NCBI RefSeq assembly: GCF_000333955.1
Contig: NZ_CAPS01000109.1
Coordinates: 62,001-126,000 of the forward strand
Length of the DNA stretch: 64,000 nt
Direction: 5' to 3'
DNA from: Rhodococcus sp. AW25M09
Lineage (GTDB): Bacteria; Actinomycetota; Actinomycetes; Mycobacteriales; Mycobacteriaceae
Positions within the stretch are counted from its first letter, which is position 1, and every line of letters begins with the position of its first letter. Positions 33,206 to 41,199 of the stretch are shown in pieces. Position numbers and translations under genes: made by a program. The notes beneath the pieces were generated by a model. The model was not told where the DNA came from and searched no databases. It was given only the letters and a program-made list of their open reading frames with translations.

Positions 33206-34644
33206 CGCGCATCCTTTGCGACCGATCGGAGCGCCGAATGATGCCGACCCCACAGAAAGTAGAACGCGAGAACCACTGCGAGCCAGAGCCCGAACCAGAA
33301 CCACGTCGTCCACCGCAGGCCGGAGAGGATGTACACACAGGCCAGGACCGACAGCACCGGCGTCACCGGATATCCCGGTACCTTGAACGGCCGTTCGAGG
33401 TTCGGCATGGTCCGACGAAGCACCATCACCCCGATCGCCACGACGATGAACGCGACGAGGGTGCCGATCGACACCAGATCGGCCAGCTTGTCCAGAGGAA
33501 CGAACGCAGCGAGAATCGAGATTATCACTGCAACGACGATCGTATTGTTCACCGGGGTGTGAGTACGGGGACTGACCTTGGCGAAGGCTTTGGGCAACAT
33601 GCCGTCTCGCCCCATCGCGAAGAGAATACGAGTCTGCCCGTACATCGTCACCAGCGTCACCGAGAAGATCGAGATCACTGCTCCCGCGGCGAGGATCGTT
33701 GCGGGCCAGGCCCGCCCGGTGACGTTGCGCAGGATCTCGGCCAACCCGGCTTCCTCCTGGCCCGCGAAGGCGGTCCACGGTTGGGTGCCGAGAGCGGCCA
33801 CCGCAACCACGAGGTAGAAGACGATGACGACGATCAGCGCAGCAATGATGGCTCGCGGCATGGTCTTCTGCGGATTTTTCACCTCGTCGCCTGCGGTGGA
33901 CACCGCATCGAGACCGATGAACGAGAAGAAGATGGTCCCTGCGGCAGCAGTGACACCTGCCGTTCCCAGCGGCATGAAATCGGAGAAATTGCCCGAGTCG
34001 AAGGCACTGAATCCGACGATGGCGAACAGCGCCAATACACCGAGTTTGATGACGACCATGACTGCGTTGACGGCCGCGGATTCGCTGGCACCGCGAATGA
34101 GCAACAGAGCGCACAGCACTATCAGCACGACGGCGGGCAGATTCATGACGCCAGGGTCGGAGTCGCCGGGCGCAGCGGACAGCGCGTGCGGGATGGTGAA
34201 GCCGAAGAGGTTGTTCAGCAGTTCGTTGAGGTAACCGCTCCACCCGACGGCAACGGCAGCGCTCGACACTCCGTACTCGAGCAGCAGGCAGGCCGCGACT
34301 CCCATCGCGACCACCTCGCCCATCGTCACGTAGGCGTAGGAATAGGTCGAGCCCGATACCGGCACCGCCGAGGCCATTTCGGCGTAACAGATAGCGGCGA
34401 GACCGGCCGCGATACCCGCCGCCAGGAACGAAAGCACCACTGCAGGACCGGCTTCGGGGACCGCCAGCGACAGCACGAAGAAGATACCGGTGCCGATGGT
34501 GGCACCGACACCGAACATGGTCAGCTGGAACGTGCCGATGGTCCGTTCCAGTCCGCCGTCCGCTTGCTGGTCGGGATCGGTGATCGGCTTCTTGCGGAGC
34601 AGCTGTGCTCTCAGGCCCGATGCGGGTCTGCTCGACGAGGTCAT
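33202..34644 (-). CDS. APC-family amino-acid permease (cationic type)
   Basis: A 480-residue integral membrane protein with about 12-14 helices. The first helix has the APC signature FGVGATIGTGIFFVLS, followed by EMASAVPVSGSTYSYAY and FFSFIGLDAVSTAGDEVKNPQ, typical of the CAT (cationic amino-acid transporter) branch. ATG 34644 has GGAG eight bases before it. It is coupled to the Usp gene and divergent from a second PucR regulator. As the cationic branch takes arginine and lysine, it probably feeds the catabolic genes beside it. Confidence 0.88.
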   Translation of the reverse strand: MTSSSRPASGLRAQLLRKKPITDPDQQADGGLERTIGTFQLTMFGVGATIGTGIFFVLSLAVPEAGPAVVLSFLAAGIAAGLAAICYAEMASAVPVSGSTYSYAYVTMGEVVAMGVAACLLLEYGVSSAAVAVGWSGYLNELLNNLFGFTIPHALSAAPGDSDPGVMNLPAVVLIVLCALLLIRGASESAAVNAVMVVIKLGVLALFAIVGFSAFDSGNFSDFMPLGTAGVTAAAGTIFFSFIGLDAVSTAGDEVKNPQKTMPRAIIAALIVVIVFYLVVAVAALGTQPWTAFAGQEEAGLAEILRNVTGRAWPATILAAGAVISIFSVTLVTMYGQTRILFAMGRDGMLPKAFAKVSPRTHTPVNNTIVVAVIISILAAFVPLDKLADLVSIGTLVAFIVVAIGVMVLRRTMPNLERPFKVPGYPVTPVLSVLACVYILSGLRWTTWFWFGLWLAVVLAFYFLWGRHHSALRSVAKDAR

Positions 34645-34818
34645 GTAACCGACTCCCAACGTGGAGACGAACGTGCGGATCGGCTGATTGTGCTCCCAGG
34701 TAGCGCCTCTCGCACATCGAACACGCCACGAAATGCGCCGATAGAGGCAGAGAAAGTTTCAGGACCGGCGTTGCGGTGCCTACCATTGACCTTCAGTCGG
34801 ATGGGAGATACGAGAGAG

Positions 34819-36033
34819 ATGGCCACACAGCGGGACGCGGGACCGCTCGACGCAGTCGCTGCGCTGGCTGCGTCGGACGCCGGCGGACTCGACGCCACCC
34901 TCCTGGGCAGCTTTCTGGACGTTCTCACCGATGCAGTGGATGCAGGCGTCCCGTTGAGCCGCAAGCAACTACGCGAATTTCGCGCGCAGGGCGACGCCGC
35001 GGCCCGCGCAGGCGTGGCACTGCGCGCCCTGCTCGACCTGTATCTGAGCTCCGCGTGGCGGCTGTGGCGAGAGCTGCCCGCGGTGAAGGCGGCCGCCGAG
35101 AATCCCGCCGGTGTCGTCACAGCAGGCGAGGTCATGCTGCGTGCCGTCGACGACGCGGTGGCCGAACTGGCCGAGGGCTATCAGCTCGCCCGACGCACCC
35201 TTGTGCGCGTCGAGGTGCTTGCCCGGCGTGAATTCGTCGACGATCTGCTCTCGGGTACCGCCGATCTCGCAGGCGTACTCGGGCGAGCCCGGACATTCGG
35301 ACTCGACCTGTCGAGTCCGCACACGGTGGCCGTGGTGACGTCGACCAAGCCCTTCACCGATGCCAGCTCTGCTATCGGCCTCGTCGAACGCAGCGTGCAG
35401 GGCAGCAAGGGTGATGCCGAATTGCTCGTCGCAACCAAGCAGGACCGGTTGGTCCTGGTGTTCCCGGCACCCGATCGCGAGGCCGTCGACCACGTGCTCA
35501 CTCGGGCCGGGCGTGCCCTGGGAATGTCCCCGCGCGGTCCGAGTGGATCGGTGGACCTCCGGCGGAAGGGTGAGTACGGGCGGGCGCAGATCGGCGTCGG
35601 CCGCGCCCGCAGTGGAGCGGTCGGGGTGGCGGCGTCCTACCGAGAGGCGCTCGACGCACTCGAACTGGCCTCTGTGCTCGGGCTCGATACACCCATGGTC
35701 GATGCCCGTGATCTGCTCGTCTACCGAGTTCTGATCAGTGATCGCGCCGCCATCGCCGATCTGATCGACACACTGCTGACCCCGCTGCTCGCTGCCCGCG
35801 GTGGTCCGGGCCCACTGATGCAGACATTGCAGGTGTACTTCGACACCGGCGCGAATTCCGCGTCCACCGCCAGACGAATGCACCTGTCCGTGCGAGCAGT
35901 CACGTACAGGTTGTCGCGAATAAAGGATCTGACCGGCCAGGATGTGAGCAATCCCGTCGAGGCATTCGCGCTGCACACGGCGGTGCTCGGCGCAACGCTG
36001 CTCGACTGGCCGAACAACCGCCGACCGACCTAG
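34819..36033 (+). CDS. PucR/CdaR-type transcriptional regulator
   Basis: A 404-residue regulator: a helical N-terminal region (residues 20-115), a GGDEF-like CdaR middle (about 140-280), and a PucR helix-turn-helix at the C-terminus (YFDTGANSASTARRMHLSVRAVTYRLSRI in two stretches). ATG 34819 follows GAGAGAG; an in-frame ATG at 34801 lacks such a site. The long open frame to the left is antisense to the permease and is not coding. It is divergent from the permease-Usp operon, its probable target. Confidence 0.87.
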   Translation: MATQRDAGPLDAVAALAASDAGGLDATLLGSFLDVLTDAVDAGVPLSRKQLREFRAQGDAAARAGVALRALLDLYLSSAWRLWRELPAVKAAAENPAGVVTAGEVMLRAVDDAVAELAEGYQLARRTLVRVEVLARREFVDDLLSGTADLAGVLGRARTFGLDLSSPHTVAVVTSTKPFTDASSAIGLVERSVQGSKGDAELLVATKQDRLVLVFPAPDREAVDHVLTRAGRALGMSPRGPSGSVDLRRKGEYGRAQIGVGRARSGAVGVAASYREALDALELASVLGLDTPMVDARDLLVYRVLISDRAAIADLIDTLLTPLLAARGGPGPLMQTLQVYFDTGANSASTARRMHLSVRAVTYRLSRIKDLTGQDVSNPVEAFALHTAVLGATLLDWPNNRRPT

Positions 36034-36052
36034 CCTTCGTCGGCGCAGTCGA

Positions 36053-36071
36053 ATTGCCGTAACCCGGCAAT
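36053..36071. terminator. Short hairpin after the PucR gene
   Basis: ATTGCCG (36053-36059) pairs with CGGCAAT (36065-36071) around a five-base loop, 20 bases after the regulator stop. There is no U-tract, so termination is uncertain. Confidence 0.4.
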
Positions 36072-36192
36072 CGAATCAGACGAAACATATCCGCAAAACG
36101 ACCATGCCTGCAGGAAACCGAACAGCCACACTGGAGTAATCGCGGTCGAACCGCACGATCGGACAGACGAGAACGTAAGGAGCGTGTGCCAG

Positions 36193-36249
36193 ATGGCATC
36201 GACGCAGAAGCTCGGCAGCACATTCACGAGTGAGGGGGCCCGTTCATGA
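36193..36249 (+). CDS. 18-residue leader ORF coupled to the TerC gene
   Basis: AAGGAG at 36177-36182 precedes an ATG that opens an 18-residue frame (MASTQKLGSTFTSEGARS) ending in a TGA overlapping the TerC ATG (ATGA, 36246-36249). The strong ribosome site and exact overlap suggest a translated leader that controls terC by coupling or ribosome pausing. It has no domain of its own. Confidence 0.5.
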   Translation: MASTQKLGSTFTSEGARS

Positions 36250-37313
36250 GTGTCCCGTGGTGGGCATGGGCGGCATTCGGTGCCGTCGTCCTGATCCTCT
36301 TGGCAATCGACCTACTGGCGCACCGCGGTGCGCACATCATCGGCTTCAAGGAGGCCGCCTGGTGGAGTGCCCTCTGGGTCGGCGTGGCGATCGTCTTCGG
36401 CATCGTCGTGTTCTTCACGCTGGGCACCACGGCCGGCGTCGAATACACCACGGCTTGGCTGCTGGAGAAGAGTCTGTCGGTCGACAATCTCTTCGTCTTC
36501 GCGTTGATCTTCGGCTACTTCAAGGTTCCCCGTGAGTACCAGCACCGGGTGCTGTTCTTCGGTGTGATCGGTGCCCTCGTGTTCCGGGCGATCTTCCTGG
36601 CCGCAGGCGTGGCCATCGTCAGCAAGTTCGCTGCAGTTCTGTTCGTCTTCGCGGCCATCCTGCTCTACAGCGCATGGAAGCTGATGAAAGACGAGGAAGA
36701 GTCGTACGACCCGAGCACCTCGATCGCGGTTCGACTGCTCCGCAAGATCGTGCCCGTCCGTGACGAGTACGCCGGCACCAAGTTCTTCGTCAAGGAAGCC
36801 GGCAAGCGCGTGGCCACGCCACTGCTCGCCGTCGTGGTGGCGATCGAGGCCGCCGACCTGGTGTTCGCGGTGGACAGCGTCCCTGCGGTTCTGGCGGTGA
36901 CCGATGACCCGTTCATCGTCTACTCCTCGAACGCGTTCGCCATCCTCGGCCTGCGTGCCCTGTACTTCCTGCTCGCAGGGCTGCTGGAGAAGTTCCACTA
37001 CCTGTCCAAGGGACTGGCGATCATCCTCGCGTTCATCGGTGTGAAGCTGATTCTGCAGGCCGGACACAAGGTGATCAGCACCTCGATCCCCGAGATTCCG
37101 TCGTTGGTCAGCCTGGTCGTCATCATCGCGGTTCTGGCAGGATCGATCGTCCTGAGCCTGAAGAACCCCCCGAAGGAAGACGACACTGCCGACGTGATCG
37201 AGGAGGTGGCTGCCGACAGCCCGATCGTCGACCCGACCGACGGAACGTCCTCGGCCGGCACTTCGCCCGGCGGAACGTCGGGTAGGGAGACACCGAGACT
37301 CGACGAGTCCTGA
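36246..37313 (+). CDS. TerC-family integral membrane protein
   Basis: A 355-residue protein with eight or nine hydrophobic segments and the TerC signatures EKSLSVDNLFVFALIF and EAADLVFAVDSVPAVLAV; the acidic residues in these helices are thought to bind metal. Family members (Alx, YceF) export manganese or help load metal into secreted proteins and respond to stress. The C-terminal 60 residues are acidic and Gly/Ser/Thr-rich, probably a cytoplasmic tail. Its start overlaps a leader ORF. I searched the upstream 200 bases for a yybP-ykoY manganese riboswitch and see none. Confidence 0.9.
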   Translation: MSVPWWAWAAFGAVVLILLAIDLLAHRGAHIIGFKEAAWWSALWVGVAIVFGIVVFFTLGTTAGVEYTTAWLLEKSLSVDNLFVFALIFGYFKVPREYQHRVLFFGVIGALVFRAIFLAAGVAIVSKFAAVLFVFAAILLYSAWKLMKDEEESYDPSTSIAVRLLRKIVPVRDEYAGTKFFVKEAGKRVATPLLAVVVAIEAADLVFAVDSVPAVLAVTDDPFIVYSSNAFAILGLRALYFLLAGLLEKFHYLSKGLAIILAFIGVKLILQAGHKVISTSIPEIPSLVSLVVIIAVLAGSIVLSLKNPPKEDDTADVIEEVAADSPIVDPTDGTSSAGTSPGGTSGRETPRLDES

Positions 37314-37327
37314 CCCGTCGTCACTCG

Positions 37328-37355
37328 TGCCCCGCCGATTCGGTTCGGCGGGGCA
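37328..37355 (+). terminator. Intrinsic terminator after terC
   Basis: TGCCCCGCCGA (37328-37338) pairs exactly with 37345-37355 over a six-base loop and is followed by TGTTTGTG. It separates terC from dps, only 30 bases downstream. Confidence 0.85.
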
Positions 37356-37385
37356 TGTTTGTGTTCGGAAGGGTTGGGGCAAACC

Positions 37386-37940
37386 ATGAACATGGCTGAA
37401 AAGAACTCGTACACCGTTCCCGGACTCACCTCGGAAAAGGGCGCACGCGTCGCCGCGATTCTGCAGGATCGTCTCAACGCATTCAACGATCTCCACCTGA
37501 CGCTCAAGCACATCCACTGGAACGTCGTCGGGCCGAATTTCATCTCGGTTCACGAGATGCTCGATCCGCAGGTCGAAGCGGTTCGCGGATTTGCGGACGA
37601 CGTTGCCGAGCGCATCGCGACGCTGGGCTCGTCGGCCAAGGGCACACCAGGGACCATCGTTTCCGAACGCACCTGGGACGACTACTCGATCGGCCGCGCA
37701 ACTGCGATCGAACACCTCGGCGCTCTCGACCTGGTCTACACCGGCGTCATCGAGACCACCCGCAAGAACATCGCGGAGGTCGGCGATATCGACCCCATCA
37801 CCGAGGACATGCTCATCGGTCAGAGCGCTCAGCTCGAGCTTTTCCACTGGTTCGTCCGTGCGCACCTGGAGAACTCCGGCGGCCAGCTGTCCACCGCGCA
37901 CGCCGACAGCGAGATCGACGCAGCGTCGCAGGCAGGCTGA
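37386..37940 (+). CDS. Dps-family ferritin-like DNA protection protein
   Basis: A 184-residue Dps protein with the ferroxidase-site residues HIHWNVVGPNF, HEMLDPQVEAVRGFADDVAERI and the usual dodecamer-forming helices. It stores iron by using H2O2 and shields DNA during oxidative stress. The start ATG 37386 (MNMAEK) follows a G-rich stretch; ATG 37392 is an alternative. The C-terminal tail after residue 160 is acidic rather than basic, so DNA binding by it is unlikely. A strong terminator follows. Confidence 0.9.
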   Translation: MNMAEKNSYTVPGLTSEKGARVAAILQDRLNAFNDLHLTLKHIHWNVVGPNFISVHEMLDPQVEAVRGFADDVAERIATLGSSAKGTPGTIVSERTWDDYSIGRATAIEHLGALDLVYTGVIETTRKNIAEVGDIDPITEDMLIGQSAQLELFHWFVRAHLENSGGQLSTAHADSEIDAASQAG

Positions 37941-37954
37941 AAAATCACGCCCCG

Positions 37955-37995
37955 AGCACCGACCCCGCCGCTACCGGCGCGGGTCGGTGCTTTTT
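37955..37995 (+). terminator. Intrinsic terminator after dps
   Basis: A 16-bp stem with one bulged base (AGCACCGACCCC... against GGGTCGGTGCT) ends in five T residues at 37991-37995, a textbook intrinsic terminator. Confidence 0.9.
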
Positions 37996-38012
37996 CAGAT
38001 GTACGACCAGCG

Positions 38013-38465
38013 TCAATCGGACGGTCGCGCTTCGTGCCCGCTACGGCCATGGGTTCGACGGCGCTCCTTCATTTCGGCTTCGAAAACGTGGCGACGGCCC
38101 TCCAGCAACTCGTCCCGAACAGCCCGATCGTGCTCGCGCAGTGGACTCCAGTATCCGTCGTCGAATTCCTCGACGAGCTGGAACGTCCAGCGCCCGGGCG
38201 CGATGTTTCTGCCGATCATGTCGTCGTCGATTCGCTGCGCGATCGCCTCGTGGCCCGCTTCGGCCAAGGCCTCGACGGCTTCTCCGAGCAAGAGGTCGGA
38301 GTGCCCCATCAATTGGTGGAACGAATAGAGGTGGCCTCGGGCACGCTCGACGCATTCGAGCGCCTCGGACAGCTTCCCCGTGGCGGCCACGGTTGCATCA
38401 TCCACACCGCTCGGACGCTGATGTGCGGGCGAGGGCGTCTGCTGTGCACTGATCTCTGAATTCAT
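38013..38465 (-). CDS. Conserved-looking hypothetical protein
   Basis: A 150-residue soluble protein with a disordered N-terminus (to about residue 30) and a helical body containing HLYSFHQLMGHSDLLLGEAVEAL and a tryptophan-bearing RWTFQLVEEFDDGYWSPL, split by histidines and acidic residues. I do not recognise a named family. It is divergent from the CsbD gene and convergent with dps, so a link to stress is only contextual. Confidence 0.6.
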   Translation of the reverse strand: MNSEISAQQTPSPAHQRPSGVDDATVAATGKLSEALECVERARGHLYSFHQLMGHSDLLLGEAVEALAEAGHEAIAQRIDDDMIGRNIAPGRWTFQLVEEFDDGYWSPLREHDRAVRDELLEGRRHVFEAEMKERRRTHGRSGHEARPSD

Positions 38466-38514
38466 GGCCGACGCTTACCCGGATCACACCCGAACAACCC
38501 GACCAGGCATCGAT

Positions 38515-38539
38515 GATTACTGCTTTCGTTCCCGGGTAT
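38515..38539 (+). promoter_or_regulatory. Possible general-stress sigma-factor promoter of the CsbD gene
   Basis: GGGTAT at 38534-38539 matches the actinobacterial SigB/SigF -10 box; GATT (38515-38518) stands 15 bases upstream in place of GTTT. It lies 44 bases before the CsbD start, and CsbD proteins are typical stress-regulon members. Confidence 0.4.
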
Positions 38540-38582
38540 AGCTTCTGCGGAAGGATAGAACAATCGATCTCGAGGAGTGCAC

Positions 38583-38780
38583 ATGGCTGATTTCATCGAC
38601 AAGGCAAAGCACAAGGCTGAAGAGCTCATGGGCAACGCCAAGGAAACTGCCGGCGAGAAGACCGACAACGACGACCTTGCTGCCGAAGGCGCGAAGGATC
38701 AGGCGTCGGGCAAGACCAAGCAGGTCGGCGACGACATCTCCGATACCGCAGGCGACATCAAGGACAAGTTCACGAACTGA
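38583..38780 (+). CDS. CsbD-family small stress protein
   Basis: A 65-residue, highly charged, glutamate/lysine/glycine-rich helical protein with repeated KxKAxEL and GKTKQVGDDISDTAGDIKDK-like segments, the CsbD pattern (a general stress protein under SigB in Bacillus). ATG 38583 has GAGGAG six bases upstream. Its molecular role is unknown in all species. Confidence 0.88.
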   Translation: MADFIDKAKHKAEELMGNAKETAGEKTDNDDLAAEGAKDQASGKTKQVGDDISDTAGDIKDKFTN

Positions 38781-38802
38781 ACGGATCGATCGGTCTGTCA
38801 GG

Positions 38803-38843
38803 ACCCCGTACCCAGGCTCATCGGCCTTCGAAGGGTGCGGGGT
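38803..38843 (+). terminator. Terminator hairpin after the CsbD gene
   Basis: ACCCCGTACCC (38803-38813) pairs with GGGTGCGGGGT (38833-38843) with one G-U pair, followed by TCTTCGTTTCC. Confidence 0.75.
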
Positions 38844-38869
38844 TCTTCGTTTCCACAACTCGTCTGTCG

Positions 38870-39592
38870 TCAGATGCTGGGCAGTGGCATCGGGCGACCG
38901 AACAGCCACCCTTGCCCCAGGGTTGCGCCGAGCGCTATCGCTCGACGAAGGTGCCGGCGGTTCTCGATCCCTTCGGCCAGCAGGACTGCATCGCTCGTTC
39001 GCACATATGCTTGCACTTGCCGCATCGCGGCGCGCGACCGGAACGGTGACCGCACAATCGATGCGTCGAGTTTGACGATGTCCGGCGCGACCGCAGCCAG
39101 CAACTCCAGTGTTGCCGGCGTAGCCCCGACATCGTCCATGGCCACCGCCAGTCCGCGGGCGCGAGCACCTCGAACCAGAGCCATCAACAGCGGTACGTTG
39201 CGGTCGAGGTCACGCTCGGTTATCTCGAGCACGACGTCCAGATCGTCACCGATCGCGTCGAGGTGCGCGTCGACATCCTGTTCGTCGACGAAGCAGCCCG
39301 GTTCGATGTTGAGAAAGAACCGCACCCGATGCGAGTACGCGCGCTCGCGGGCTGCCCGCAGCGCAGCCGCCCTGCATGCGACATCGACGCGGCCCACCAT
39401 TCCGCGCTCACGGGCCAGGGCGAACACGTCCTCGGGAAGCGCCAGGCTCGGAGAAGGCCACCTGGCCAGAGCCTCGTATCCGACGACGGTCCCGGTGGAC
39501 AGCTCGACAACGGGTTGAAACATCGCAGCGACGGACTCGACCGAGTCGAGCGCTGCCGATGCTGCCAGCACAGCACCGTTCGGAACCGTCAT
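38870..39592 (-). CDS. EAL-domain c-di-GMP phosphodiesterase
   Basis: A 240-residue stand-alone EAL domain with EAL at residues 40-42 (GYEALARW), the metal ligands in NIEP, EITERD, the MDDVGA loop (DDFG in canonical enzymes), KLDASIV and AEGIE. Most catalytic residues are kept, so hydrolysis of c-di-GMP is plausible, although the loop 6 Phe-to-Val change and short N-terminus may reduce activity. The start overlaps the stop of the PucR-type gene (ATGA), coupling it to that regulator. Confidence 0.85.
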   Translation of the reverse strand: MTVPNGAVLAASAALDSVESVAAMFQPVVELSTGTVVGYEALARWPSPSLALPEDVFALARERGMVGRVDVACRAAALRAARERAYSHRVRFFLNIEPGCFVDEQDVDAHLDAIGDDLDVVLEITERDLDRNVPLLMALVRGARARGLAVAMDDVGATPATLELLAAVAPDIVKLDASIVRSPFRSRAAMRQVQAYVRTSDAVLLAEGIENRRHLRRAIALGATLGQGWLFGRPMPLPSI

Positions 39593-40845
39593 AGTTGTCG
39601 CTCGTCCACCGTGACTCGACGTGCTTCGAGGCGGTCGGCGATCAGCGCAGCGTGAAGACGGCGAAGTCCGGACGGCTTCATCGGATCGAGTCCGGTGAGC
39701 TGTTCCACCCGCTTGAGCCGGTAATCGACGGTATTGGGGTGCACCGTCAGCCAGGTGGCAGTCTTCTTTCGGTTGGAATCCGAGTCGACGAACGCGTGCA
39801 GCGTCGGCAGCAGATCGACCGAGTCGCGCAGCGGATCGATCAAGGTCACGAGGTGCTTGCGACCCAGGCCCGGCCTGCTCACCTGGTACTCGAACACCAG
39901 ATCCGACATCCGATACAGACCCGGCGCGTACCGCAGCCGGCGAACGAGACCGAGCAGTTCGTACAGGTGCGGTGCGGTGACGGCGATGTCGTCGGCCGCA
40001 GCGGACCCGGTTGTCGCCGTCACCGGAACCTGACCGGCCTCCGCGAGCCGCTCGACGAGCTCGCCGACGTCGGTGCCTGCGACGTCGGGCAGCAGAACGG
40101 TTCCACCGTTGGTGCTCATCGACGCGATCGGGGCACCCTCTCCGTCGTACGTCGCCAGCGCCGCGTGAATCCGTCGCAGCTTTCTTGCCGCCATCATAGC
40201 TGTGTCGCCGCGCCTGCCGCCTTCGTCGGTATGCGCCGGAAAGTGCAGGGCGACAACGTGATAATCCTCAGCAAGCAGCGCTCCCATACGATCAGCGATC
40301 TTGCGAGCCGTCCCGTCACCGGTGAGCAGCGCATCGAGCAGTTCCGCATCGTGCCGGGGACCGTTCTGAGTCAGGGTGCGAAATTCTGCAAGGTAGGCAT
40401 CGGACACTGCTTCGGTGACGACGTCGAGGAGCTCCATGACAAGGATGGTGCCGTCGACCACCGGACTGCTCGCACTCTCCTCGACCACGCGCGACCCACT
40501 GCGCAATCCCAGTGCGCAGCCCTCGTTGATCGCGTGCTGGATCCGCCCGAGCGGAACGCCGTCGCGGGCCCAACGGGTGGCCGCGTCGCGAAAGATGTCC
40601 ATGGCACCCGCTACGGGTAGCCGACCGGAATCGAGGACTCCTGCCGCCAGTTCGCAGCAGGTCGTCGTCATGTCGTCGAGCTCACCACGGGCACAATCAC
40701 GCGGCGGTGGAGTGTCCTCGGGTTCAGCTATGTACTGATCCAACATCCGCGCTGCCGTCTCCCGCGGCGTCCGCAGACGGTCCGAGGCTCGGCGCCCACC
40801 GACGTAATCCTCTTGCGGCACATGCACGCTTTCAGTCGCGGTCAC
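39589..40845 (-). CDS. CdaR/PucR-type transcriptional regulator, coupled to the EAL gene
   Basis: A 418-residue protein: helical sensor-like N-terminus (residues 30-160, RIQHAINEGCALGL), a GGDEF-like CdaR middle, and a PucR helix-turn-helix (FVDSDSNRKKTATWLTVHPNTVDYRLKRVEQLTGLD across two stretches). The start is GTG 40845 after GAGGGGTGGG; the in-frame TTG at 40848 is less likely. The target is unknown; it may act upstream of the EAL gene it is translated with or on the lipase gene across the spacer. Confidence 0.85.
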   Translation of the reverse strand: MTATESVHVPQEDYVGGRRASDRLRTPRETAARMLDQYIAEPEDTPPPRDCARGELDDMTTTCCELAAGVLDSGRLPVAGAMDIFRDAATRWARDGVPLGRIQHAINEGCALGLRSGSRVVEESASSPVVDGTILVMELLDVVTEAVSDAYLAEFRTLTQNGPRHDAELLDALLTGDGTARKIADRMGALLAEDYHVVALHFPAHTDEGGRRGDTAMMAARKLRRIHAALATYDGEGAPIASMSTNGGTVLLPDVAGTDVGELVERLAEAGQVPVTATTGSAAADDIAVTAPHLYELLGLVRRLRYAPGLYRMSDLVFEYQVSRPGLGRKHLVTLIDPLRDSVDLLPTLHAFVDSDSNRKKTATWLTVHPNTVDYRLKRVEQLTGLDPMKPSGLRRLHAALIADRLEARRVTVDERQL

Positions 40846-41066
40846 CAAAACCCACCCCTCGAACTCGAAACCTGCAACAGGTCTGTGTCAACTTCGGTCG
40901 ATGCCCGCACGCTGCAGCACCGACCATGTCCGTCGCTCGACTGCACCCAGCACCGATCCGATGACGGATGAGCAGCCTCACGAATACTAGGCCAAAAATC
41001 AAACCCAAGGATTGTTTTCGCCAATCTATCCGGCAGTCCGTTCGGAAATCGGGCGGATCCCGTCAG

Positions 41067-41085
41067 TTGTGATCCCATCTCACAA
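41067..41085. promoter_or_regulatory. Perfect dyad TTGTGA-N7-TCACAA before the lipase gene
   Basis: The dyad lies 115 bases before the lipase start. It resembles a CRP box but has a seven-base centre (CRP sites have six), so another dimeric regulator is as likely. The rest of the 354-base spacer 40846-41199 holds no gene I can support; it is A/T-richer than its surroundings and probably carries both promoters. Confidence 0.4.
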
Positions 41086-41199
41086 ATGACGCATCGGTTA
41101 CCGGCAGATTCCAAACGCCATGCCAGTGAGCATGATTCGACGAAACGGAGGCCTACTGTTCCGACTTGTCCAAGCAACCCTCGTCGAAAGTCAGGCTCA

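Noticed and set aside
32785-34818. Plus-strand open frame extending the PucR gene to 1082 codons
   Set aside because: The left two thirds lies antisense to the permease and Usp genes and is Arg/His/Asp-rich noise; the regulator starts at 34819.
36034-36245. yybP-ykoY manganese riboswitch before terC
   Set aside because: The conserved core elements of that RNA could not be found; only a short hairpin and leader ORF are seen.
41067-41085. Assignment of the dyad as a CRP site
   Set aside because: The spacer is seven bases, not six; kept only as an unnamed operator candidate.
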